Shown: piece after piece, positions 33,368 through 45,000 of the stretch
Position numbering within the stretch: the stretch's first letter is position 1
Layout of the letters: every line of letters begins with the position of its first letter
Assembly (NCBI RefSeq): GCF_001680005.1
Contig: NC_033564.1
Location: 1,674,001 to 1,738,000 of the forward strand
Length of the DNA stretch: 64,000 bases
From: Plasmodium coatneyi
Taxonomy: Eukaryota > Apicomplexa > Aconoidasida > Haemosporida > Plasmodiidae
Direction: 5' to 3'
Program-made: the position numbers and the translations under genes
Notes under the pieces: model-generated
What the model saw: only the letters and a program-made list of their open reading frames with translations
Told to the model about the DNA's origin: nothing
Database searches by the model: none

Positions 33368-35984
33368 ATGAGGAAGCGTCGCCTCCTTTTCATAGCCTCT
33401 TTGTTTCTTTTCTACGCAAAAAGGATTTCCTGCGTACGAAATATAGCAACGCCGAGTTGCAGCCCCCTCCTTTTATTTGCTCCGAAGGAACGAAAAGGAA
33501 GAACAAAAAGGAACCGCATCATGGAGGACAATAAGGAAGCAATTATTGCCATGGGGTCACAGAATCTCATAAAAAACGGCAACAGCAACGTGTACCTTTC
33601 ATTAAACAATTACGCAAGTAATTGCTCAGGCGCTTACTCGAATGGCACTACAAAGGAGAATAACGCTAACACCAAATTGGTGAGAAGCAACGTTCTGAGC
33701 ATTTTCAGCTATACACTAAAATATATGAACAAAAAGAGACTAAACAAATGGCTCAGGAATAATATTAAGGCCCCTTTCTATGACACCTTTGTGCCTCGAA
33801 ACAAACCCCTAGCCTACATCCGCTTTAAGTGCCAAGAAGATTTAAAGGTGTTCGAAAAGATGATAGAAAATAAGCGCATCTACCCGAATGACAGCTTGTC
33901 AGTTATTAAAATTAATAAATTTTCCAAGTATTCTCAGAAGAGGAAGTTCTTTCAGGAAAACCAGTCCGATGAAAAGGATAACGATGGGCACCAGGTCAAG
34001 GACGACTGCAACGGAGGGGAAGACCACGTAGAAGATAACCATAGTGGTAAAAAAAAAGCGAAGAGACAAAAATTGGAAAGGCATGCGGAGGATAATATGA
34101 AGAGGGAAACAACGGAAGAGGAGCAACTGCCAGATCTACAAACCGTTATAAAAATGAATAAAGCACAAAAGAGCAAAAGCATAGAGAACTTTGTAACTCC
34201 CTTTTATAAATACCCTTATGAAAATCAAATTAAAATTAAGCACCGGTTTTTACAAAAATGCAGAGATCAGATTTTGACCAACTTGAGAAATAAATGGGAA
34301 AAACAGAGTATACTTTTTGGGGACATGGATGCTGACCTCCCCGACGATGAACTCCATATGGGCAGCACGGGCGAGGCGAGTACCGGGGGAAGCGCTAGTG
34401 CAGGTGCACCGTCGAACATTCATGGAGGAAACCCCACCAGCAGTAATAATGGTGAAAAGAAGAATAAGAAAAACGAAACGAGCAAAGACAGCTGTTTCAA
34501 CAAAACTGTTCTCTGTGATGTAAAGACAAGCAGCAACCTTAGCAGGGAATTTTCCGTGGACAAAAAAATGAAAAATTATGAATTTGAGGTGGATAGTCCG
34601 TTGTTTCCAGACGAAAAAGGAATCAATGGATATCGTAACAAATGCGAGTTCACCATTTCGTATGACGAAAATAATAATGTCGAAATTGGGTTTGTCACTG
34701 GGAAGATGAAAACGGATGTTAATGACACAGGTGAGGATAAAAACGGCACCGATGATAACAACTGCAACTTTAGCGAACACAATATAAGTAATAGCGCCTC
34801 TCCCATGAACGAATCCCAGAGTACAAAACTGAGGAACAAAAAGCAGAAGCAGGCGTACTACTTGAACCCCATCGTTAAGAGCGTCGAGGATTGCGTGCAC
34901 ATTCATCCCTGCATGAAGGAGGTAGTGCAGGAGATGAAGAGCATAATTAAGGATTCCAGTTACCCGGTCTTCGACAGGGTGTATAAAACGGGTAAGGTTT
35001 TGCGGCGGACGCAGCGCGGCTCATTGCTCATCGTAGTTTGCTATTTTGTGAGAGCGTAGTACACCCTTTTATGACCGTTCAGTATACCATTGCCACACTA
35101 CCACCATAAATAATACACCACCCCTTGCAGGCGTTTGGAGAATCCTCGTCGTGCGCTTCAACAGCCGAAAGGAGCTGATGATAACCGTGCAGACGTACTC
35201 ACTAGATCAAAAGAAAAAAAAGGAAATCAAAAAGCTGCTGATAAATAGACTAACTAAGAAGAAGGAAGAAGCGTGCATGAGCTTCTCCGACTATAAAGTT
35301 GTTTCCCTCTACCTGCAGGAGCATGAAAATTCAAATGATTCGACAAGCCAGTCCCCAAATGAACACCTATGGGGGGTGGAGTACCTAGAGGAAATCATCC
35401 TAAACAATCGTTTCTTATTAACACCGTCCTGTTTTTTTCAAGTAAATCATACCAGTTGTGAAATTCTATACAAGAGGGTAATTGATTACATCAACACAAG
35501 TGAGAAAAAAAAAAACTATATATTTGACTTGTGCTGTGGCACGGGCACCATAAGTATTTGTGCTGCCAATGAGCTGAAGGGGCAAGACGTGCACATCGTC
35601 GGCATCGATATTTGCGAAGATAGCATTATTTGTGCAAATAAAAATGCCGAAATGAATAAAATTAAAAATTATAAATTTATTCAAGGGAGAGTGGAAGAAT
35701 TATTTGCAAATGAAATTAGGAACGTGTCTGAGAAGAACTCCAACGTTATTGTTATTGTGGACCCCCCGAGAAGTGGCTTGGCGAATAGCGTCCTAAATAT
35801 TTTAAGCTCCAACCAACTGATTGGGCAGATTATTTACGTTTCGTGCAACCCAATCACGCTCATTAGCAACGTAACACACGTTTTGTTTCAAAACGAAAAC
35901 CTGAAAATAAAAAACCTCGTCTTTGTGGATATGTTCCCCCACACCTTCCACCTGGAATGCATCACCAATATAGTGAAGGGGTAA
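33368..35984 (+). CDS. RNA (uracil-5-)-methyltransferase, TrmA/TRMT2 type (two exons)
   Basis: Exon 1 is 33368-34991 and the intron 34992-35130 (GTAAGG...CCTTGCAG, 139 nt). Exon 2, in phase 1, is 35131-35984; total 825 residues. The C-terminal third is the SAM-dependent catalytic domain: FDLCCGTGTISI (SAM motif I), IVGIDICEDSI, IVDPPRSG, then IYVSCNP with the catalytic cysteine, and FPHTFHLE at the end. Upstream, NGYRNKCEFTIS and the SCFFQVN block are the family's substrate-pocket region. The enzyme makes 5-methyluridine in tRNA (position 54) or rRNA. The first ATG gives a hydrophobic leader (LLFIASLFLFYAKR) followed by a basic stretch, which would suit apicoplast or secretory targeting. A second in-frame ATG at 33521 (Met52) would remove it. 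Residues ~190-410 are a charged low-complexity insert. Confidence 0.9.
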
Positions 35985-37479
35985 CCGGGGCCACGCCACG
36001 TGTGGAGCGCGCCCTTATGAAGGTTACACATGAGGAGCTCCAACATGTCCACCTCGCACGTGCCACCCTGTACTACCCATCCAACTTTTCCCCCCCTCCG
36101 CTTATAATGTCACATAAGCACTTCCCCAAATGGGCCATGGAGGAATGCAACAATTTTTAACCATGCTTACCTCCTTAAAATTTTTATTTGGACTTTTGAA
36201 ACTAGAATTTCATCCACATTTTTTGTGAGCAGCTTGCGTACGGTTTTATTTTTAATGAAAAGAACACAGTATGTACAGTTCTGTGTTAGTTGTGATAAGG
36301 ACACAAATGTGCGCACCTTCGAACTGTTCTAATATTGTTTTTCCATTTTGGCGGCTCATAAATGTTCATTACCACCGTGGAAATATGAAAATTGATCACA
36401 CACTCTGTGTGGGTGCGTGCGCGCGCTAACTACGTTTTTACATTTTTTGTCCTCATTACACAACACCTATGCCATCCAGAAATCAAAACTTATGGATATG
36501 AATGAAAATAAATATGAAGAAGGGTCCCCTTCACAGTTTTTCTGCTGTTATATGTGTAATAAATAATGGCGAAATTTTTATATATAAGCAATGCCTCCCC
36601 ACCCCCCAAGGGGGAAAAAAAAAATAAAGCGGAATGGCACAATTTAAGTCTTATAAGATGGAATAAATGGGCGCAGTAGAACCATTGCTCCTGTTATTTT
36701 GTAAAAAGAGTAAAAGCCCCCCTTTGTATAACTTGTTCTTATGTTTCACTCCTGAATGGGGCGCTAACAACTTCCTTCTTTTACCATATTATTCAGGTAG
36801 CTTTAATAAATGGTTCATATTTCAAGTTCATTTGTATGCATAAAATAAGGAGGAGAGCACCTTAAGGAAAAAGAGAAGAAATTTAGGAAATGGCAACATT
36901 TGCGCAAAAGAAGTATATACCATATTTACGTATGTTACATATTCCAGCTGCAACTGTTGTAAATAAGTGTAAAGTACATTTCAATACCGTGTGTATATAA
37001 TATTATGCGCAGACCAGGAACTCAGTCTAAGCTAATTATTCATAATAGTTCACTGCTGGTGAACTGAACTATATACGTGTGAACAGGGGCACAACACGCA
37101 ACCCCTTTCAGGCTGAAGTTTTTGCGAGTTAAGCTATGCCAGAGGTGTGTATTCTTCTTTTTTTCCTTCCCCACTGAAGCGTTTTCCCAATTTTTCAACC
37201 GCTTTACCACCCTACCCGCATCAGCCAATCGTGGAAGTGAATTACAGATCATTAAAAAGCGGTGCATACCAAATGGGGTTAGCGAGCAAATTTACGTGAG
37301 CATCGCGCACGGTAAATTCCATAATTATAGGTTCGTTAATTATATTCGCGTGTGCAAGTGACCCATGTACGCCCCTCTCGCATTCTTTTTTTCCCTTTTT
37401 TCCCTTCCTTTTCTTTTTTTTTCTTTCTTTTTCCTTCATTCTTTGCGTGTACCCTATCCGCTGCACACACATCTAAACA
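35985..37479. other. Boundary region between core block and variant-antigen cluster
   Basis: 1.5 kb of AT-rich DNA with no supported gene. It follows the last core gene and precedes the first SICAvar-type repeat element at 37480. The small frames at 35957-36160 and 37122-37361 have no domain. No tRNA or transposon is seen at the junction. Confidence 0.55.
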
Positions 37480-37995
37480 AATAAACATCAGGCCACATTG
37501 TTCATCTTATGCCCTGGGAACCAAAATCATAACTGATAAACCTTACACCATAAGCAAAAATTCTACATACACCTAAATGCGAAATACTACATACACCCCT
37601 AAATGCGAAATCCTACATACACCCCTAAATGCGAAATCCTACATACACCCCTAAATGCGAAATCCTACATACACCCCTAAATGCGAAATCCTACATACAC
37701 CCCTAAATGCGAAATCCTACACAAAACCCTAAATGCGAAATCCTACACAAAACCCTAAATGCGAAATCCTACACAAAACCCTAAATGCGAAATCCTACAC
37801 ACATACACCCCTAAAATGAGAAATCCTACACACATACACCCCTAAAATGAGAAATCCTACACACATACACCCCTAAAATGCGAAATCCTACACACCCCCA
37901 TACACATTCATTCACCTTAATTTTCTTTTATTTTTTTTTTTTCTTTTCAAAAAAAAATTCTTCTTCTTTTCTTCTAATGTTAGTTTTTTCTTTTT
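37480..37995. repeat. Composite SICAvar-associated element with 26-nt tandem array
   Basis: The order on the + strand is a CAGGCCACATTGTT box (37489-37503), then about 13 copies of a ~26-nt unit (37561-37905) that reads CCTACATACACCCC followed by TAAATGCGAAAT. The copies drift in blocks (CATACACC, CACAAAACC, CACACATACACC). Then come TTCATTCACCTTAATTTT, a poly(T) tract and CTTTTCTTCTAATGTTAG. The same order of parts recurs inside SICAvar introns at 45330-45880, 51050-51200 and 61790-62130. Here it lies outside any gene model, at the core-side border of the cluster. Confidence 0.75.
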
Positions 37996-38300
37996 CCTCT
38001 ATCTCTTTCTTCTTTGCATACATTCTCTTTTCCCTTTTTTTTTTTTTTTTTTTTTTTCCTTCATTTGCATGTATGAATAACTCTGCATGAGGGGAAGAAA
38101 TACACCAAACGGGGGGCGGAAAAATGAGAAAAGTACTGATCTTCTGAAGAAAATATTCATGGATTTTAAAAGACGAAAAAAATTATTAAGATAAAAAAAA
38201 TTACGAACATAAAGAAACCTATAACAAAAAAAAAAAAAAAAAAAATATAATGAACATCTTAGATCTTCAGTGAAAAAAAATTCCCAACAAGTCCAAATGG

Positions 38301-38380
38301 AGTGGAAAATTTTTTTTTTTACCCGGCTTATATTCATTACGCATTAACTTAAACAATTTAATACAACACAAAAAAAAAAA
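38301..38380 (-). other. SICAvar 3'-flank homology block (copy near gene A)
   Basis: About 70 nt ending in AAACAATTTAATACAA then an A tract. The same block lies at 60011-60096, just past the end of SICAvar C. It is probably part of a shared 3' UTR or polyadenylation region for these minus-strand genes. In gene A it is separated from the tail remnant by ~370 nt of unrelated sequence (38385-38760). Confidence 0.55.
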
Positions 38381-38782
38381 AAAAGAAAAGAAAAAGGAAC
38401 CATATAACAAAAAAAAATTTTTTACGCGGTTTCGCATATATACATGCTGAAAAAATTGCATAAGCATAAGCCATGTGAAAAGATGAAACAAAAAAAAAGG
38501 CACACCTTATTTCTTAAATTCGTCCCTTTCCCCATTTGTTAGCAACCTCAATGAAAAAAAAATTCCAGAGAGATGTGTGTATTCATTGAACAAATCAATG
38601 TAATATGTTCTGCGTCCATTCTTTCTACATAAGTTATTTCTTATATGAATACTTTTTACATTACCCCACTTTCTAATATTGGGGTGGCTCACAGCGTTCT
38701 ACTCCATAATTAAAATTTTATTCATATGTAAATACTATCCTATCGCTTTGAATAGAAATAAAATATTTACTACAACCTAAAC

Positions 38783-39027
38783 CCTAAATCTGAACTTTGA
38801 TCCTGTTCCTTAGGAACCTATTCCTTAGGAACATATTCCATAGGAACATATTTCGTAGGGACATTTTCCTTAGGAACAGAGTCTTCTTCCCTAAACCCGG
38901 AATCTGAATTTAAAACATTTTCCTTAAGAACGAAGTCTTCTTCCCTAAACTCCAAATCTGAACTTGGAACCTGTTCCTTAGAAACCTCCTCATTAGGAAC
39001 AAAGTCTTCCTCCCTAAATCCGGAATT
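38783..39027 (-). pseudogene. Untranslated continuation of the SICA tail repeats of gene A
   Basis: Directly after the TGA stop of SICAvar A the same reading frame continues with tail-repeat codons (FREEDFVP, FREEDFVLKENV, FREEDSVPKENVP). It meets a TAG around 38806-38808 and reaches a second TAG near 38779-38781, followed by ATTTACTAC-type sequence. That last TAG sits at the same place as the one beyond the end of gene C, so it is probably the older end of the coding region. It is now 3' UTR unless stops are read through. Confidence 0.6.
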
Positions 39028-42000
39028 TCAACTTGGAACCACTTCTTTTGGAACACCTTCCTTAGGAACAATGTCTTCTTCCCTAAACCCGGAATCTGAA
39101 CTTGCAACCCGTTCCTTAGAAACATCAAACATAGGAACATCTCCCTTAGGAACATTTTCATCCTCAAAAAAATTGCTTCCCATAAATTCTTGAATCAAAA
39201 TTTCAAAGAAGTCTTCCTTCGTCGAATGCAGGTTTTCCCTTTGACATTCGTTTAAGACTTCTAAATGAATATCAATAATGGTGCGGCGACCGACACCACG
39301 ACGACGAGCAGCAGTTTTTTGGGGGCTCTTCGTTCTTCCTTCTTTGGGTGCAGATCTTGTTTGTCTGCGTTCTTTTACTAAGGTATATTCATGTGGACCA
39401 TCCTGCTTCATATGTTCAAGGGATTTTTCTTGTAAGGAAGGAGGACCACGTACTCCATGAGCTCTTCTGTAACGTCTTCTTTTACCAGGCAAGGCAAAAT
39501 ACTGCAAAAAAAAAAGAGGAAAATTTTTTTTAAGAGGTGGGGGTGAGTATTGTTTTTAAGAACAACAAGTATTACTTTTAAATAAATTGTGAAATGTACA
39601 CATTTATGGCTAGAAAGGAAAGAAAGGAAGGAGTGTGGTAGGGTGGAAAGGGGTCTAAGGAGGAGGGAAGTTTGTTTTTTCTTACCTTCCAAAGGAGATA
39701 ACTTATGACAGAAGTACCAATTAGAACGGGAATTGTAGGAAGGTATGGGGTAAGGAGGTCGGAAGGATCTATTCTGTTAACAACTGGGACAGCCTCCGGT
39801 GTTTTTTGAGCAGTTTTACCTCTTGACCCAACTCCTGATGTTCTTGGACTCTGAATAGTACCACTTCCTCCTAAGCTCGTACCCGGACTAGGACTCTGTC
39901 CTTGCTCATGACCAGGAACAGGACCAGGGGAAGGACTAACACCTCCGGGAACCCCTGCACCTGGTACTACTGGGATACCACCAGGAATAGCATCTGGAAT
40001 ACCTTGATCACCTACACCAGGGGGACCAGTAGAACCTGTTCTTGGACTACCAGTGTTTTGATTAACAGTAGAACTACCGGAACCGGAAGGACCTGGATTC
40101 CATGTTCCAGTACTGCCGGGCCCCGAAGAACCTAATAAAGAAGTAAGAAAAATGGGTGGCTAAATTTATCCTTCTTTCTTATTTCTTTTTTAATTATTTC
40201 CTTCTTTTTTTTTTCTTTTTTTTTTTTTATGTACACCCTTCCCTTTTTTCCTTTATTTTCATTGTTAGTGTTTTTACCTGCAGAAGTTGAATTAGTACTG
40301 GTACCGGCAGCGGAACCTGAAGGAGTTTGGGTGTCTGTTCCTGTGCTTGGAGTTTGGGAATCTGCAGGAGTAGTAGCTGAAGGACCTGGACCTGAAATAA
40401 CAGTAGGGGCAGCATTAAGAACAGTGGTGTTTGCACCTTTATCTGTTACAGACCATTTACCGTTCAGGTATTTAGGATCCAGATCATCATTGGGATCGCC
40501 CATACTACTAATTGTAGCGCCGTCCGCATCACCATTAAGAATATAATCGGGAACATCCTCATAGGAATCCGTACTCTTACCATCACTTCTTGCACTTTCC
40601 GTTTTTCCTGTATCTGTAGCTTGATTGCCCCCCTGTGGAGCTGCTGGTATATGTGCGGGGGGTTCTGCAATCCTGGCCACTCCAGCATCCGTCCCTTCAG
40701 GTTTGGTAACCTCGGGACATATATTATCAATAGCAGTCAGAACTTTCTCCATTTCCTCTGTTTTTTTGCCATTCGTCTGCTTGAAGAGCCCTTCCAATTT
40801 TTCCTTCACTTTACTTTTATTTTTGTCGTCGCCTACTTCACAATCGAATTTGGGTTGTCTTATACATTCAAAACAATTAAGATCACTTTGGCATGGAGTT
40901 TCTTTCTTAATATCTGCATTCTTCTTAAAGGCATGTTGTATGCCCGACTCTGCTTCTTTACACTTATCCTTTATTTTATCTGCGTATGCATTTAATAAGA
41001 CACAAGACATAGTTAGCTCGAATATTTGGTTATCTTCAGCATTCTGCGGAAGCTGGGGTTTCCCCTTTGGAATTTTATATATATGTTTTAACCCTTTCAC
41101 AATATATTCACAAGCTTTTCTATTTGCTTCTTCATGCTGTGTATCCTTCTTTCCTCCTTGCCCAATGTCTTTGCATAGATCATGGTCGTCCGCTGTGCTC
41201 CCATTGGTCATAGCTTGAGACAGTTCCTTCAATCTGTTCTCGAAATCGCCCCAATATCCACCCCTCCCAGTCTATGAGGAAAGAAATATATATTTATAAT
41301 TAGTAAGCTCGTAAAATAGATGGTTACCTCCCCTGCTAATATATGCAGTATATACTACAAATGGAATTGCACAGGGCAAAAGTGGAGAACCCTTTAATTT
41401 ACCCACTGATCCGGATCGTTTATATCACGATCCCTACTGGGGAACCATTTCGTTGTTACACACTTTAGACGACCACATAAGTTCTTATTTATATCATTTA
41501 TAGTAGTTAGAGCATCCAGAGCTTTCTTTATGTCCGGTCTATTTTTTTTGTCTTTTTCCCCCTCCGTGAACACTTCCTGCACTTTTTTTTCTATAGTATC
41601 ATTGTCCTTATAGCAATTACTATCTGGTTTCTGTAGGTCATCCTCCACATCCAATTTACACTTTCCATAAGTTGCATCCCTATCACACTTAACACAGTTA
41701 CCTCTTCCTTCCGTACACCATTTATCAATCTGCTTATTCCCTTTTTCAAACATATCCTTTATTTCTTTTTCTGTAATATAACAGGGGCGTTTAAGTTCCT
41801 GTATTAATTTGTCTGCATAGGCGTTTAGGAATAGACAACCCATGGTTTGCTCTGTTAGTCTATTATTCCTTGCTTTCTTCTTGTTTGGCACTTTCGTATT
41901 CTCTTGAAGTTGATAAATGTACTTTAAACCTGCAGTAATAAGCGTGCAGGCCTCTTTTTCTGTTTCACCCCATGTAGTGTTCTTTCCATCAGCGGTTTGG

Positions 42001-45000
42001 CACAGTGAATTCATGTTTCCGCGCTCCTTTATTATTCCTCCAGATAGTTCATTCAGTCTACTTCTGGCATCCGGATTCCAAAATGTACACTATACAGGAG
42101 AGAGAAAGAAGAAGGAAGATAAAGGTGAACTTTATAGACATGCATAAGATTCATAGTCGCTTCTCCTTTATTTATTGTATATAAGAGATACTATTTATTA
42201 CAATGACCCAAAGTGCAGTAGACAGTATTGTTTCTCTTACCCAGGTCTTCTTTTCCTCTTTGTTATCTATTCTGTCTTCAAACCAATTATGTGCTATGCA
42301 CTGCACACGATCACATAAGGTTTTACAATCCTTGGTGCAATCTCTGCCTATGGAAGGAAAAGAGAAAGGGAAGAAACGAAAGGAGGAAATGAATTGTCTT
42401 ACGCATGATAATGGAATAGTATAGAAATGGTTTTGAAAATTATTGTATGTCCGGTTTCCTTCCCCCCTTGTCCGGTTCCCTTTCCCCTTGTTCCGGTTTC
42501 CTTTCCCCTTATCCGCTTTCCTTTCTCCCTTTTTGTGTTTTCTTCCCCCCTTGTCTGCTTGGACCACTTGTCCAGTTCACTCCCTGTTCAGTTCACCGCC
42601 TTGTCCCGTTGGACACCCTTGTCGGGTTGGACCCCTTTTCCAGTCTCCACTTTTTCCAGTCTCCACGTTTTCCAGTCTCCCCCTTCTCCGGTCTTTCCTT
42701 CCCCCCTTGTTCGGTTCACCCCATTTCGGGTTCCTTCCTCCCTTGTCCGGATTCCTTTCCCTTGTCCAGTATACCCCCCAGAATTCTCCTTGTTGAGTTC
42801 CCCCTTGTCCGGTTGGACCCTGGTTGTTCGGATCCTTCCCCTTGTTCGGATCCTTCCCCTTGTCCGGTTCCTTCCACCTTGTCCATTTCCCCTTTGTCCG
42901 GTTTCCTCTTCCGTTCTTATTCTTATTTTGTCCGGTTCAGTGGTATGATAGGTTGGAGAAAAAAATATTTCGCTTACATATACTGTTCCAAGTTCTTTTT
43001 ACTTTGGTATCCGCCTTAAGCATTTTTTCCACTTTGGTTCCTATCTGGGTTCTGTTACTTTCTTCGCCCATTCCACACTTCTCACTTTTATCTTTATCAA
43101 ACAGTTCTTCCTCCACGTCTAGTGTGCAATTGCTAAACTTAGCTTCCCTTTTACATTCAAAACAATCATTACCCTCAGTGCTACATGGAGGTGTGTTCAC
43201 CTTAATTTTTGCACTTTCACTGAAGGCATGACTTATGCCTTTCTGTACGTCACATTTGTTATCCTTAGCCTGCTCCTGCAGTTTATCTGCATATATATTC
43301 AATGCAATGCATGCCATAGTTCGACCAAATTGTTGGGTGTTCTTCTTTTTTATGTCATCCTCTTTTTTCGTCCACCCCCCAGATTCCTTAATCTTATATA
43401 TGTGCTTTAAACCTTTAACAATGTATTCACAAGCTTTTCTGTTTGCTTCCTTATTTGATGTACCATCTGCTTTCCCCTGCACTATGTTTTTGCATATATC
43501 TCCGTCTCCTGTATCTGGATGGGTCATAGCCGTAGACAGATCATTCAATTTATTCTTGACGTCACTATTCCAGAAAGTACACTGCACAAAGAAAAGGAAG
43601 CAGGAAGGAAAAAAGGAGAACATGATATATATATGATATTAATGTATACAGAAGAGGCCTATCGTAGTAATTTCACCCCTCACTGCTCTATGGACAATAC
43701 TCTTCTTTCCAGTTGTGCGATTAATTACAATGGACAAAATATTGTTTCTCACTTACCCAGTCCCGCCTCTCTCCGCCTGACGTTATTCTGTCATTAAACC
43801 AATTATGTGCTACACAATTTGCTCTTTGACATAAGTCATCCACATCCTTACATTCCTTACCTATAAGAGGAAAACAAAATAAAGACATGAATGAGCAGCG
43901 CTAGATTCCTTCTCTTCTTCTACATTCCCCCTTTTCTTTTTTCTTTTTCTTCCTTTTCCATTCTCCTTCTCTTTTCTATCTTTCCTTTTCCCATTTCTTT
44001 TTTATCCCTTTCCTTTATTCCTTTCTTTCTCTTTCGTCCTTTCCTTCTTTTTTTTTTTTGTTCCTTCTTTTTCTTTTCCCTCCTTTTTTCTTCTTTTCCA
44101 CTCCCTTAAAAGGAAGGAAGAAGAAAAAGGGGCAAAAGAAAAAGATGGAACAAAAAAAAAAAAAAGAAGGAAAGAACGAAAGGAATGTGGTTAAGGGTGG
44201 TGATTGGGTAGCGATCAGTGTGGGTGATGATGGTGGTACTACACCCTTTCTCCTATTCCATTTCCTTTTCCTTTTTCTCTTTTTTTTTCCCTTTTTTTTC
44301 TTATTTCTTGTATGCACGCTTTCCACGGTGCACTTAGAGGGTTTCCCCTTGCCTGGTTCACCCCCTTGTCCAGTTCACTGTTTGTCCATTTCATCACCCC
44401 TGTCCGGATCTTTCCCCCCTTGTGAGCTTCCTTCTCCGCCTGCCCGGTTGCCCCTTGTCCTGTTTTACCCCTTGTCCGGTTTCCTTCCACTCTTGTCCGG
44501 TTTCCTTCCTCCCCTTCTCCGGTTGAACCCCTTGTCCTCTTGGACCCCTTGTCCAGGGGATCCCTTGTCCAGTTGCATCCCTTGTCCGGTTGGATCCCTT
44601 GTCCGGTTGGACCCCTTGACCAGATCACCCCCTATTCAGCTTCACCCAGTTTCAGGTTGGACTGTCTCCGAGGAGCCTTCCCTAACAAACACTTCTCTTT
44701 TAAACAACACCCCATAAAATTTGAACCCCAAACCCGAAATCCTATTCCTATACCAACAAACCCTTGAACCCCATACCCCAAATCCTATACCTATAACGCA
44801 AAGCCTGAAAACTAAACCAGAAATCCGAATTCCTACACCCATACACTCTCAACCCTAAACCCGAAATCCAAATTACTCTACCCCTAAAACGTTAACCCTA
44901 AACCATGAACCCTATACTCTGAAACCTAAACCCTGAACCCTAAACCCTAAACCCTAAACCTTGAAACCTCAACCCTGAAACCTAAATCCTGAATCCTAAA

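Noticed and set aside
34250..34906. 218-codon minus-strand frame
   Set aside because: Lies entirely inside the methyltransferase exon 1, whose product has recognisable motifs; the antisense product has none.
42427..43019. Overlapping + strand open frames of 117-190 codons
   Set aside because: They arise from the CTTGTCCGGTT repeat family, which has few stop codons in any frame. The products are Pro/Ser/Phe repeats, and the region is intron 5 plus exon 5 of SICAvar A on the other strand.
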